Origin: Aldersonia sp036524855
GTDB taxonomy: Bacteria; Actinomycetota; Actinomycetes; Mycobacteriales; Mycobacteriaceae
Assembly (NCBI GenBank): GCA_036524855.1
Contig: DATDBL010000247.1
Location: 18,571 to 82,570 of the forward strand
Direction: 5' to 3'
Length of the DNA stretch: 64,000 nucleotides
A program made the position numbers and the translations under genes. Shown here in pieces: positions 1 to 7,603 of this stretch. The first letter of the stretch is position 1. Every line of letters begins with the position of its first letter. The notes beneath the pieces were generated by a model. The model had not been told where the DNA came from, did no database searches, and worked only from the letters and a program-made list of their open reading frames with translations.

Positions 1-543
1 GTCGCGGCGGACCGGCGCACCCGGGCGATGATCGACCTGCTGCGCGGCATCGTGGAGCTCCCGAAACCGGTGATCGCGGCGGTGGACGGGCACGTCCGCG
101 CTGGCGGGATGGGCATCCTCGCCGCCTGCGACATCGCGGTCGCCGGGCCCGCGAGCACCTTCGCTCTGACCGAGGTCCGGATCGGGGTGGCGCCGTTCAT
201 GATCTCGCTGACGCTGCTGCCGCGGCTGGCCGCCCGGGCCGCGAGCCGCTACTACCTGACCGGTGAGAAGTTCGACGCGTCCACCGCCGCAGAGATCGGG
301 CTGATCACGATCGCCGCCGACGACGTCACGGCCACGGTGGTCGACCTGTGTGCGCAGTTGGGCAAGGCGTCGCCGCAGGGTCTGACCGAGGCCAAGCGAC
401 TCACCAACGCGGCGCTCGTCGCCGAATTCGATTCCTCCGCAGACGAACTGGCCCATCGGTCGGCTCGGTTCTTCGGCACCCCGGACGCGATCGAGGGCAT
501 CACCGCGTTCCTGCAGAAACGCCCACCCCGGTGGGAGCTGTGA
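1..543 (+). CDS. enoyl-CoA hydratase/isomerase family protein (5' end outside window)
   Basis: The reading frame is open from the first base, so the N-terminus lies outside the window; about 180 C-terminal residues are present. The stretch VIAAVDGHVRAGGMGI is the crotonase oxyanion-hole/CoA motif, followed by CDIAVAG and an ALTEVRIGVAP segment typical of acyl-CoA hydratases and isomerases. The C-terminal region EGITAFLQKRPPRW is the usual crotonase tail. The likely role is CoA-thioester hydration in fatty-acid or acid catabolism; the exact substrate cannot be told. The stop overlaps the start of the TetR gene (GTGA), so the two are probably co-transcribed. Family assignment is firm; an echA-type number is not assigned. 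Confidence 0.88.
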   Translation, partial: VAADRRTRAMIDLLRGIVELPKPVIAAVDGHVRAGGMGILAACDIAVAGPASTFALTEVRIGVAPFMISLTLLPRLAARAASRYYLTGEKFDASTAAEIGLITIAADDVTATVVDLCAQLGKASPQGLTEAKRLTNAALVAEFDSSADELAHRSARFFGTPDAIEGITAFLQKRPPRWEL

Positions 544-1133
544 GCGACCGCGAGCCCAAGCAGGACCGCAGCCGCGCGACCCGGGCGCGGCTGCTCGAGG
601 CGACCGTCGAGTGCCTGGCCAAACACGGCTGGTCGGCGACCACGGTCGCCGTGGTCGCCGAGCGGGCCGGAGTGTCCCGCGGCGCGGCCCAGCACCACTT
701 CCCGGTGCGCGAGGACCTCATCACGGCGGCCCTGGAGATGATGTTCGAGGTTCGCAGCGGCGAGGCGATCGCCGAGATGTCGACCCTGCCGACGGGTCCG
801 GGCCGCACCGAGGCCGTCGTCGTCGGCCTGGTCGACTACTACGTCAGCCCGCTGTTCAAGGCGGCCCTGCAGGTCTGGACGGCCGCCGCCGCGGACCCGG
901 CGCTGCGGGCGCGGATCGTGCCGCTCGAGGCCAAGTTCGGCCGCCAGGTCCACCGCATGGCGGTAGCGGCGCTCGCCGTCGACGACACCGACCCGACCGC
1001 GCACCACCTCGTTCAGGCGACGCTGGACCTCGCCCGCGGGCTCGCGCTCGCCGACGTGCTCACCGACGATTCGGAGCGTCGGGAGAAGGTCGTGCTGGCG
1101 TGGGCGCAGACCGTGGAGCAAGCACTACGCTGA
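540..1133 (+). CDS. TetR/AcrR family transcriptional regulator
   Basis: A 197-residue protein starting at GTG 540, which overlaps the hydratase stop by 4 nt (GTGA). An N-terminal TetR helix-turn-helix occupies roughly residues 10-55 (RLLEATVECLAKHG, then VAERAGVSRGAAQHHF and REDLITAAL). The C-terminal ligand-binding half is variable and gives no ligand. Translational coupling to the upstream enoyl-CoA hydratase suggests it controls the catabolic operon whose start lies outside the window, probably answering to an acyl-CoA or related metabolite; that is inference. An alternative start further upstream would lie inside the hydratase gene and would add no domain. Confidence 0.9.
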   Translation: MSDREPKQDRSRATRARLLEATVECLAKHGWSATTVAVVAERAGVSRGAAQHHFPVREDLITAALEMMFEVRSGEAIAEMSTLPTGPGRTEAVVVGLVDYYVSPLFKAALQVWTAAAADPALRARIVPLEAKFGRQVHRMAVAALAVDDTDPTAHHLVQATLDLARGLALADVLTDDSERREKVVLAWAQTVEQALR

Positions 1134-1138
1134 TTGCG

Positions 1139-1288
1139 TCAGAGTCTGGCATCCCGCGCCCCCGCTTCGAGATCCCGCACTAACCCCGCGAAGGCGTCGT
1201 CGCGCCTGTCGTCGGGTGCGCGCAGGATCGCCGACGGATGCGTGGTCGCCACGATGGCACGGCCATCGAAGTCCAGCACCTCTTTGCA
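1139..1288 (-). pseudogene. C-terminal remnant of a UdgX-type uracil-DNA glycosylase
   Basis: A minus-strand stretch without its own start reads EVLDFDGRAIVATTHPSAIL and then RAPDDRRDDAFAGLVRDLE before a stop at 1139-1141. The VATTHPSA(I/V)LRAPD pattern is the C-terminal signature of UdgX/family 4-like uracil-DNA glycosylases, where the His belongs to the uracil-binding motif. An in-frame stop lies just upstream (1304-1306), next to the stop of the DHFR-like gene. A matching N-terminal remnant lies at 3720-3955 on the same strand, so this looks like the far end of one gene broken by a 2.4-kb insertion with loss of its middle. Identification is by motif recall, not by alignment. Confidence 0.6.
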
Positions 1289-1303
1289 GGAGGGACCGGT
1301 CGG

Positions 1304-1867
1304 CTATCGGGCTACCCGGTAGCGGACGTAGACCACTTTCGAGTTCAAGGTCCGACTCTCGATGAGTGCGAGGTTCACCCGTTGCTCGCGTTGGGGAAAG
1401 AACGAAGTGCCACCACCGACCAGCACCGGGTAGACCCTGGCCCGATACTCGTCGATCAAACCCAACGCGGCCGCCTCGGCGGCCAGAGTCGCGCCGCCGA
1501 TCGCGATGTCACCCTCCGCAGGGTCTGCTCGTAACCGTTCGATTTCCTCCGCCAGACCGCCAGACGCCAAGCGGGCGTTTCCCTGCACCTGCGACAGCGT
1601 GTTGGAGAACACCACCTTCGGGAGCGCCTTCCAGATCGCAGCGAATTCGAGCGTCGAGAAGTCGAGCGACGGGTTCTGGTCAGCGGACTCCCAATACAGC
1701 ATGGTCTCGTACAACCGTCGTCCCAGCAGATGCACGCCGACCTCGCGCACCTCATCGGTGGCGAGGCGAAAGACCTCCTCATCGGGCGCCCCCCAGTCGA
1801 AGGAGCCGTCCGGCCCGACGATGTAGCCGTCCAGCGACACGGCCATCGAGTAGGTCACACTGCGCAT
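1304..1867 (-). CDS. dihydrofolate reductase family protein (RibD C-terminal fold)
   Basis: A 187-residue protein. The start ATG at 1867 is chosen because GGAGGAG lies about 8 nt upstream and because the homologous core begins MRSVTYSMAVSLDGYI; the longer open frame to 2008 adds only unlikely residues. The RibD/DHFR-like features are SLDGYI at the N-terminus, VHLLGRRLYETM, the nucleotide-binding IAIGGATLAAEA, and the C-terminal VYPVLVGGGTSFFP. Members of this family are NAD(P)H-dependent reductases of mostly unknown substrate; this one is not expected to be the essential DHFR. It lies beside a broken paralogue on the same strand. Confidence 0.88.
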   Translation of the reverse strand: MRSVTYSMAVSLDGYIVGPDGSFDWGAPDEEVFRLATDEVREVGVHLLGRRLYETMLYWESADQNPSLDFSTLEFAAIWKALPKVVFSNTLSQVQGNARLASGGLAEEIERLRADPAEGDIAIGGATLAAEAAALGLIDEYRARVYPVLVGGGTSFFPQREQRVNLALIESRTLNSKVVYVRYRVAR

Positions 1868-1959
1868 CAGAACATCTCCTCCGTGACGGATTCGCCCCGT
1901 CATGAGTCGAGTATCTCGTAACCGGTCAACCTGGACTTGCTGCCTAGACGAGGTGCGGC

Positions 1960-2516
1960 TCAGCGGGTCCGGTACTGCGCGTAGATCAGTCCGCTGTCGA
2001 AGGCACACTCCTCGACCAAGTCGAGATCGAGGCGTACGCCGTCTGGGAAGAATCGCTTTCTGCCGCCGACCACGCTCGTGGAGATGAAGAGGTGGTATTC
2101 GTCCACCAAGCCGGCCGCGATCGCCTGGGCCGCGAGGTTCGGGCCGTCGACGGTGAGGTCCTGATCAGCCTCGGCCTTGAGCCTGCGCACCGCGTCCGGG
2201 TCGAAGGTCCGCTCGATCCTGGTCTTCGCGCTCGAAACCGACTCCAGCGTCATGGAGTACACGACCTTCTCCGCGACCCGCCAGTCGTTCGCGTACTGCA
2301 GGATGTGCGGCGGCACGTCGGGCTCGTCGTGCACGGTCTCCCAGAAGACCATCGTTTCGTACATCCGCCGGCCGTACAGGTACGTGCCCACGTCGCGGAA
2401 GACGTCCCCGATGAGGTGTGCACCTCCGGGTCTTCGGCCCCCCTGCCGAGGTCGCCCTCCGCCGCTTCGGCGTAGCCGTCGAGCGAGGTGATCATCGAGT
2501 AGATGAGCTTGGCCAT
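1960..2516 (-). pseudogene. frameshifted DHFR/RibD-family reductase, paralogue of the neighbour
   Basis: The N-terminus starts at ATG 2516 behind AAAGGAGCT (MAKLIYSMITSLDGYAEAAE, then EDPEVH). The frame is lost near 2418-2422, and the protein resumes in another frame as VGTYLYGRRMYETMVFWETV through VDGPNLAAQAIAAG, ISTSVVGGRKRFFP and a stop at 1960. Joining the two parts needs one inserted base after the codons for EVH and then gives a normal ~185-residue family member. Everything else looks intact, so this is either a recent mutation or a sequencing error in a G/C-rich stretch. It and the 1304-1867 gene probably arose by tandem duplication. Confidence 0.8.
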
Positions 2517-2571
2517 GTTCAGCTCCTTTGCCTGAGGTGAGTCAATCGGCTCACCACGACCGATCGAAGCC

Positions 2572-3006
2572 ATGGTGCTTGCGGCCGGCGACGCGCCCGG
2601 CGGAGATCTCGTCGACCCCGACCGGGGACTTCCGCGCGGTTCGACCGCCCTGGGCGTCGCGTACGTGGAGCTGCTGAACCGTCCTCGCATGGAGGACTTG
2701 ATCCGGGCCGTGATCGCCGAGTCCCCGAGGTTTCCGCAACTGCGCGAGCGGACTTTCAATTTCGGCACACTGCCCGTGTTCGCGGCGCTGGGACGTTACC
2801 TCCGAGCGGAGAACGCTGCGGGAACCGCGAACGTCGATGATCCGGACGTGGCGGCAGCGCAGTTCCTCGGCATGATCTCCACGGTTGTCTTCTGGCCCCG
2901 CCTCGTCCACGGCAACTGGTCGCTCAGCGAGGATGAGACGCTCCGAGTGGTAGACGAAGCATCTCGGACGATCGTCGCACGCTACGCCGCGCCCTTGAGT
3001 CGCTAG
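2572..3006 (+). pseudogene. truncated TetR-family regulator lacking the DNA-binding domain
   Basis: A 144-residue open frame that resembles only the C-terminal half of TetR/AefR-like regulators: AYVELLNRPRMEDLIRAVIA, then AAQFLGMISTVVFWPRLVHG and SLSEDETLRVVDEASRTIVA. No helix-turn-helix is encoded upstream, because the minus-strand reductase gene starts 55 bp away at 2516. The first 35 residues look scrambled and there is no good ribosome binding site at 2572. A regulator divergent from a reductase gene is a common arrangement, so this is probably the leftover of the regulator of the adjacent DHFR-like genes. A ligand-binding fragment acting alone is possible but unlikely. Confidence 0.65.
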
Positions 3007-3116
3007 TTCCCGTTGACGGTGACGTGGAGGTGGTCGAGCGGGGCTGCGCGACACCAGGCGTAACGTCTCATCGCTCACAACCGACGGCAGTGATGCTTGC
3101 TACTGAGAGGATCTCA

Positions 3117-3497
3117 TTGAGAAGCACAATTATCGCGGCAGCACGCGTCACCGCCGCCGTCGTATCGGGGCTGGCCTTCGCAGCGCTCATCGGCTCCGGC
3201 ACCGCCCAAGCGGCCCCCCAGGACTGCGTCATCCAGCGGGATGCCTTCAGTGCGACGGCGACCTGCCATGACACCGATGCGCCCGCTGTCAGAGAGTACG
3301 CGCTGATCGTCGACTGTTGGGGCCTGCACGGCATCCCCAACGCCTTCCCGTTCTATGCGATCGGGCCCTATAGCCAATCCAGTCGCTCATTCGTGCCGAC
3401 AGGTCAGGCCACGGGGGATTGCAGCACGAATTGGGGCGCCCCCTCGTTGAATGCCGGCGTGATCACCAACGCCCACGTGGCGATCTATCGCCAGTAG
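3117..3497 (+). CDS. small secreted protein with Sec signal peptide, function unknown
   Basis: I place the start at TTG 3117 because AGAGG lies 6 nt upstream and the protein then opens directly with a signal peptide (LRSTIIAAARVTAAVVSGLA, then FAALIGSGTAQA|APQ). An ATG at 3093 would add eight residues and has no good ribosome binding site. The mature part is about 95 residues with four cysteines (QDCV, ATCHD, VDCWG, GDCST), consistent with two disulfides outside the membrane. No enzyme motif is visible. Small cysteine-paired secreted proteins of this type are common and uncharacterised in actinobacteria. Confidence 0.7.
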   Translation: MRSTIIAAARVTAAVVSGLAFAALIGSGTAQAAPQDCVIQRDAFSATATCHDTDAPAVREYALIVDCWGLHGIPNAFPFYAIGPYSQSSRSFVPTGQATGDCSTNWGAPSLNAGVITNAHVAIYRQ

Positions 3498-3719
3498 CTG
3501 GCACCAGGGACGCGACCGCATGTCCGCCGAAACCGCGCACGTGGTTGACGATCCACATCCTTGCCTCGACATCGCCGGCCACGTGGAGGCCGCGCGCTTG
3601 CTCCTACCTCCAGAAGAACCCGAAGATCCCCAGCTCGAAGAGCCCACCCAGGCATATCCGCCCGATTCTCGGCGAGTGCTGCCCGCAACCCCAGTAAGCT
3701 TCGCTCGCGCCGGGACGCA
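3498..3719 (+). other. gene-poor stretch, no confident coding sequence
   Basis: Several overlapping open frames exist on both strands but none has a good start site or recognisable domain. On the minus strand a short reading ends in a hydrophobic segment (ICLGGLFELGIFGFFWR) just before a stop near 3612; it might be the tail of a lost membrane protein. I call nothing here. Confidence 0.4.
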
Positions 3720-3955
3720 GGCCTTAAGGGAGCGCGGTCGAGCGCCCGGCCGGCCGGGCCTACGACCGACTCGCCGCGCCGGTGCTCGTGGCCGCCGGGC
3801 TGCTCGCCCGCGAGAGGTTCGTGGCGCCCGGGCGTCGCCCGCGCCGAACACCGTCTGGTGGCGGCGCGGTACAGATCGCAGCCGCGGCAGCCGCAGGCGG
3901 CGGCGCGCAGGTGATCGAGGACACGCATTGCGGGCAGGTACTCCTCGGCGCTCAC
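3720..3955 (-). pseudogene. N-terminal remnant of a UdgX-type uracil-DNA glycosylase
   Basis: It starts at GTG 3955 with MSAEEYLPAMRVLDHLRAAA, then CGCRGCDLYRAAT, the cysteine-containing N-terminus of Fe-S uracil-DNA glycosylases. The frame then shifts by one base: the next recognisable stretch, QTVFGAGDARA, is in another frame, and a second shift returns to GEQPGGHEHRRGESVVGPAG, matching the family motif GEQPGDxEDxxGxPFVGPAG. Nothing family-like follows LDRA near 3720. At least two frameshifts plus loss of the distal half mean it cannot be functional. The probable C-terminal end is at 1139-1288 on the same strand. Confidence 0.65.
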
Positions 3956-4055
3956 CCGGCGGTGAATACCGCCCCGACCCCGTCCTCACATGCCGGCGCC
4001 GCAGCCACCGCGCTCGGGGGGCGGGCGGGGGATGTCTCGGTGGCGGCGCCGCAGG

Positions 4056-4113
4056 ACTGAGGGGTCCCCTCATGTGCGAGAACGACGGTGAGGGGACCCC
4101 TAAGTAGCGCAAC
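4056..4113. repeat. intergenic palindromic repeat, family 2, copy A
   Basis: Two inverted cores, GAGGGGTCCCCTCA near the left and TGAGGGGACCCCTAAGTAGC at the right, flank the spacer GTGCGAGAACGACGG. Read on the minus strand it matches the copy at 56601-56760 (GCGCTACT-AGGGGTCCCCTCAC, then CGTCGTT-TCGC) and the copy at 20016-20107. Just upstream, GGATGTCTCGGTGGCG (4030-4045) resembles GGATGTCTCAGTAGCG at the end of the 20-kb copy, so the element may extend left. Confidence 0.75.
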
Positions 4114-4173
4114 GGGCGGCGGGCGGCCGGAGCAACTGAGGTAACCCTTGCTAGCTCCCGGGAAGGAATTCCG

Positions 4174-4190
4174 TCACACTCGTGTTGTGA
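4174..4190 (+). promoter_or_regulatory. probable SufR operator (inverted repeat over the sufR start)
   Basis: TCACA-N7-TGTGA, within TCACACTCGTGTTGTGA, lies at the beginning of the sufR gene. An ACACT-N5-TGTGA element is what I recall as the autoregulatory site of the mycobacterial SufR (Rv1460), and the bases here fit it exactly. It overlaps the GTG start at 4187, as expected if the repressor blocks a leaderless or nearly leaderless promoter. The site is seen in the sequence; binding is inferred from the family. Confidence 0.65.
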
Positions 4191-4987
4191 AAAGCATGGG
4201 GCTGACGAAGACGGGCGCTGAGAGGTGTGTGTCCGCTGTGCCTACTGCGCCCGCGTCGTCGGCTGCCCACGTCGAGGGGCAGACCCGAGCCGCCGTCGTC
4301 CAGCTGTTGCTGGAGGAGGGCCCGATCACCGCGACCGCAATCGGCAAGCGGCTCGGACTCAGCGCCGCGGGTGTTCGTCGGCATCTCGACGCGCTCATCG
4401 ACGCAGGTCAGGCGCGTGCGATGCGGTCCGCCGCGTGGCAGGTCAAAGGTCGGGGGCGACCTGCCAAGCAGTACCAGTTGACTGCCGCCGGCCGGGGCAA
4501 GCTCAACCACGCCTACGACGACCTCGCCGGCGCCGCGATGCGCCAACTGCGTGAGGTCGGCGGCGAAGAGTTGGTGCAACAGTTCGCCCGCAAGCACGCG
4601 CAGGCCATCGTGAAGGGAATCGAGCCGCTCGCCGAATCGTCACCGAACGCGACAGCCGCGAAGGCTGTGACCGCGAAGGCCCAAGAAATCGCCGATGCGT
4701 TCAGCGCGGCCGGGTTCGCCGCATCGACCCGGCAGGTCGGCGCCGGAGTGCAGATCTGCCAGCACCACTGCCCGGTCTCGCACGTGGCCGAGGAGTTCCC
4801 CGAGCTGTGCCAGGCCGAACTCGACGCGCTGCGCGAATTGCTCGGCACCCATGTGCAGCCACTTGCGACCATCGCGAACGGCGACAACGCATGCACCACG
4901 CACGTCCCGCTGATGTCCCTACCCGCAACCCCCAAACCCGGTGCCCAGCCCGCGCCGGCCGACGAGACTCCGGAAGGAATGCGATGA
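4187..4987 (+). CDS. sufR: SufR, Fe-S cluster-sensing repressor of the suf operon
   Basis: A 266-residue ArsR/winged-helix-type regulator. The winged helix spans about residues 30-100 (GPITATAIGKRLGLSAAGVR, RHLDALIDAGQARA, GRPAKQYQLTAAG). The C-terminal half holds the cysteine set CQHHC-x12-ELC (near residues 189-206) that in SufR proteins binds a [4Fe-4S] cluster whose loss derepresses the operon. It is the first gene of the suf operon and its stop overlaps the sufB ATG (ATGA). The start could be GTG 4187, ATG 4196 or a later GTG; 4187 was chosen because it coincides with the operator/promoter. The operon should respond to iron limitation, oxidative stress or cluster demand. Confidence 0.9.
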   Translation: MKSMGLTKTGAERCVSAVPTAPASSAAHVEGQTRAAVVQLLLEEGPITATAIGKRLGLSAAGVRRHLDALIDAGQARAMRSAAWQVKGRGRPAKQYQLTAAGRGKLNHAYDDLAGAAMRQLREVGGEELVQQFARKHAQAIVKGIEPLAESSPNATAAKAVTAKAQEIADAFSAAGFAASTRQVGAGVQICQHHCPVSHVAEEFPELCQAELDALRELLGTHVQPLATIANGDNACTTHVPLMSLPATPKPGAQPAPADETPEGMR

Positions 4988-6411
4988 CCCTCGCAGATCA
5001 GCCGCTCACCCAGGACGAGACAATTGCCTCGCTGGGCCACTACGGCTACGGCTGGGCCGACTCGGACGTCGCCGGCGCGAGCGCGCAACGGGGGCTCTCC
5101 GAGGCCGTCGTGCGCGACATCTCGGGAAAGAAGAACGAGCCGGACTGGATGCTCGACTTCCGCCTCAAGTCGCTGCGGATCTTCGACCGCAAGCCCATGC
5201 CGCACTGGGGGGCGAACCTCGACGGCATCCACTTCGACAACATCAAATACTTCGTACGGTCCACGGAGAAGCAGGCCGCGAGCTGGGAAGACCTGCCCGA
5301 CGACATCAAGAACACCTACGACAGGCTGGGCATCCCCGAGGCCGAGAAGCAGCGCCTGGTCGCCGGTGTCGCGGCCCAGTACGAATCCGAGGTCGTCTAC
5401 CACCAGATCCGCGAGGATCTCGAGGAGCAGGGCGTCATCTTCCTCGACACCGACAGCGGACTGCGTGAGCATCCGGAAATCTTCCACGAGTACTTCGGGT
5501 CGGTGATCCCGGCCGGGGACAACAAGTTCTCCGCGCTCAACTCCGCGGTGTGGTCGGGTGGCTCGTTCATCTACGTGCCGCCGGGCGTGCGCGTCGACAT
5601 CCCGCTGCAGGCCTACTTCCGGATCAACACCGAGAACATGGGCCAGTTCGAGCGGACGCTGATCATCGTCGACGAGAACGCCTACGTCCACTACGTGGAG
5701 GGCTGTACCGCGCCGATCTACAAGTCCGACTCGCTGCACAGCGCGGTCGTCGAGATCATCGTCAAGAAGGGTGGCCGGTGTCGCTACACCACCATCCAGA
5801 ACTGGTCCAACAACGTCTACAACCTGGTCACCAAGCGGGCCAAGGCCGAGGCGGGGGCGACGATGGAGTGGATCGACGGCAACATCGGTTCCAAGGTCAC
5901 GATGAAGTACCCGTCGGTGTGGATGACCGGTGAGCATGCGCGCGGCGAGGTGCTGTCGGTCGCGTTCGCCGGCGCGGGGCAACACCAGGACACCGGCGCG
6001 AAGATGCTGCATCTCGCCCCGCACACCTCCTCGACGATCGTCTCGAAGTCGGTGGCGCGCGGCGGCGGTCGCGCCTCCTACCGCGGCCTGGTGCAGATCA
6101 ACAAGGGTTCGCACGGGTCGCACTCGAACGTGAAGTGCGACGCGCTGCTCGTCGACACGATCAGCCGCAGCGACACCTACCCGTACGTCGACATCCGCGA
6201 GGACGACGTCACCATGGGCCACGAGGCGACGGTCTCGAAGGTGAGCGAGGATCAGCTGTTCTACCTGATGAGCCGCGGGCTGACCGAGGACGAGGCGATG
6301 GCGATGATCGTGCGCGGCTTCGTCGAGCCGATCGCGAAGGAACTCCCGATGGAGTACGCGCTCGAACTGAACCGGCTCATCGAGCTACAGATGGAAGGGG
6401 CCGTCGGCTGA
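4984..6411 (+). CDS. sufB: SufB, Fe-S cluster scaffold subunit
   Basis: A 475-residue protein, the main scaffold of the SufBCD complex on which nascent Fe-S clusters form. Family features include PDWMLDFRLKSLRIFDRKPM, FSALNSAVWSGGSFIYVPPG, the cysteine in YVEGCTAPIYKSD, and the C-terminal MGHEATVSKVSEDQLFYLMS shared with SufD. Its ATG overlaps the sufR stop and its TGA overlaps the sufD ATG. No intein interrupts the gene, unlike the M. tuberculosis homologue. The length is normal for an intein-free SufB. Confidence 0.97.
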   Translation: MTLADQPLTQDETIASLGHYGYGWADSDVAGASAQRGLSEAVVRDISGKKNEPDWMLDFRLKSLRIFDRKPMPHWGANLDGIHFDNIKYFVRSTEKQAASWEDLPDDIKNTYDRLGIPEAEKQRLVAGVAAQYESEVVYHQIREDLEEQGVIFLDTDSGLREHPEIFHEYFGSVIPAGDNKFSALNSAVWSGGSFIYVPPGVRVDIPLQAYFRINTENMGQFERTLIIVDENAYVHYVEGCTAPIYKSDSLHSAVVEIIVKKGGRCRYTTIQNWSNNVYNLVTKRAKAEAGATMEWIDGNIGSKVTMKYPSVWMTGEHARGEVLSVAFAGAGQHQDTGAKMLHLAPHTSSTIVSKSVARGGGRASYRGLVQINKGSHGSHSNVKCDALLVDTISRSDTYPYVDIREDDVTMGHEATVSKVSEDQLFYLMSRGLTEDEAMAMIVRGFVEPIAKELPMEYALELNRLIELQMEGAVG

Positions 6412-7592
6412 TGGCGTCAGTCGATAACGTCGCTGTCGCGGGCGAGGCCCGGACACCGGCGGCGAACAAGGGTGAGGTCTTCACTTCCTTCGACGTGAAG
6501 GCCTTCGAGGTGCCCTCGGGGCGCGACGAGGTGTGGCGGTTCACCCCGCTGCGCCGGCTGCGCGGGCTGCACAACGGCACCGCCGCCGCCGACGGCAGCG
6601 TGACCGTCGACGTCCGTGCGGCCGACGGCGTCTCGGTCGAAACCGTCGGCCGCGACGACGCCCGCCTCGGCGAGGCCGGTGCGCCCGCCGACCGGGTTGC
6701 CGCGCAAGCGTATTCGTCGTTCGAAACCGCGACGGTGCTCAGCGTCGGCAACGAGGTCGAGGTCGCCGAACCGGTGCACGTGACGATCACCGGACCGGGG
6801 GAGGGCATGACAGCCTTCGGTCACCTCCAGGTCCGGCTGGGCGCGTTCGCGAAGGCGACGTTTGTGATCGAGCAGGTCGGCAGCGGAACCTACGCGGAGA
6901 ACGTGGAGTTCATCGTCGGTGACAGCGCGTCGCTCAGCGTCATCGTCGTGCAGGACTGGGCCGACGACGTGGTGCACCTCGCGGCGCATCACGCCCAGGT
7001 CGGGCGCGACGCCGTGCTGCGGCACACGCTCGTTACCTTCGGCGGCGAGCTCGTCCGGGTCACGCCGACTGTCCGCTACGCCGGCCCCGGCGGCGACGCC
7101 GAACTCCTCGGCATCTACTTCGCCGATGCGGGTCAGCACTTCGAACAGCGCCTGCTCGTGGATCACGCCCAGCCGCACTGCAAGTCGATGGTCGCCTACC
7201 GCGGCGCGCTGCAGGGCGACCCGCACTCGGGCAAGCCGGACGCGCACACGGTGTGGGTCGGCGACGTGCTGATCCGCGCCGAGGCCGAGGGCACCGACAC
7301 CTACGAGGTGAACCGGAACCTGGTGCTCACCGACGGGGCGCGCGCCGACTCGGTGCCGAACCTCGAGATCGAGACCGGTGAGATCATCGGCGCCGGGCAC
7401 GCGAGCGCGACCGGTCGATTCGACGACGAGCAGTTGTTCTACCTGCGTGCACGCGGCATCCCCGAGCAAGAGGCGCGCCGCCTGGTGGTGCGCGGCTTCT
7501 TCCGTGAGCTCATCAACCGCATCGCCATCCCCGACCTTCGTGACCGCCTCGAGGACAAGATCGAGGCCGAACTCGCCGCCATCGGCGCCTAA
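6411..7592 (+). CDS. sufD: SufD, partner subunit of the SufBCD scaffold
   Basis: A 393-residue protein starting at ATG 6411 directly on the sufB stop (TGATG). The N-terminus has DEVWRFTPLRRLRGLHNGTA; the beta-helix core ends in ASATGRFDDEQLFYLRARGI, the SufB/D family C-terminal signature with its conserved His in IGAGHASATG. SufD helps iron entry and stabilises the SufBC2D complex. Its stop lies 11 bp before sufC, with AAGGAGA between them. Confidence 0.96.
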   Translation: MASVDNVAVAGEARTPAANKGEVFTSFDVKAFEVPSGRDEVWRFTPLRRLRGLHNGTAAADGSVTVDVRAADGVSVETVGRDDARLGEAGAPADRVAAQAYSSFETATVLSVGNEVEVAEPVHVTITGPGEGMTAFGHLQVRLGAFAKATFVIEQVGSGTYAENVEFIVGDSASLSVIVVQDWADDVVHLAAHHAQVGRDAVLRHTLVTFGGELVRVTPTVRYAGPGGDAELLGIYFADAGQHFEQRLLVDHAQPHCKSMVAYRGALQGDPHSGKPDAHTVWVGDVLIRAEAEGTDTYEVNRNLVLTDGARADSVPNLEIETGEIIGAGHASATGRFDDEQLFYLRARGIPEQEARRLVVRGFFRELINRIAIPDLRDRLEDKIEAELAAIGA

Positions 7593-7603
7593 GGAGACCT
7601 GCC

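Noticed and set aside
252..1183. Long open frames on both strands over the hydratase/TetR genes
   Set aside because: They have Arg/Gly/His-rich composition typical of GC-rich shadow frames, no domains, and conflict with well-supported genes.
3520..4107. A 195-codon plus-strand gene beginning MSAETAHVVDDPHPC
   Set aside because: It has no good ribosome binding site, turns into Arg/Gly-rich shadow sequence, and overlaps the better-supported glycosylase remnant and repeat on the other strand.
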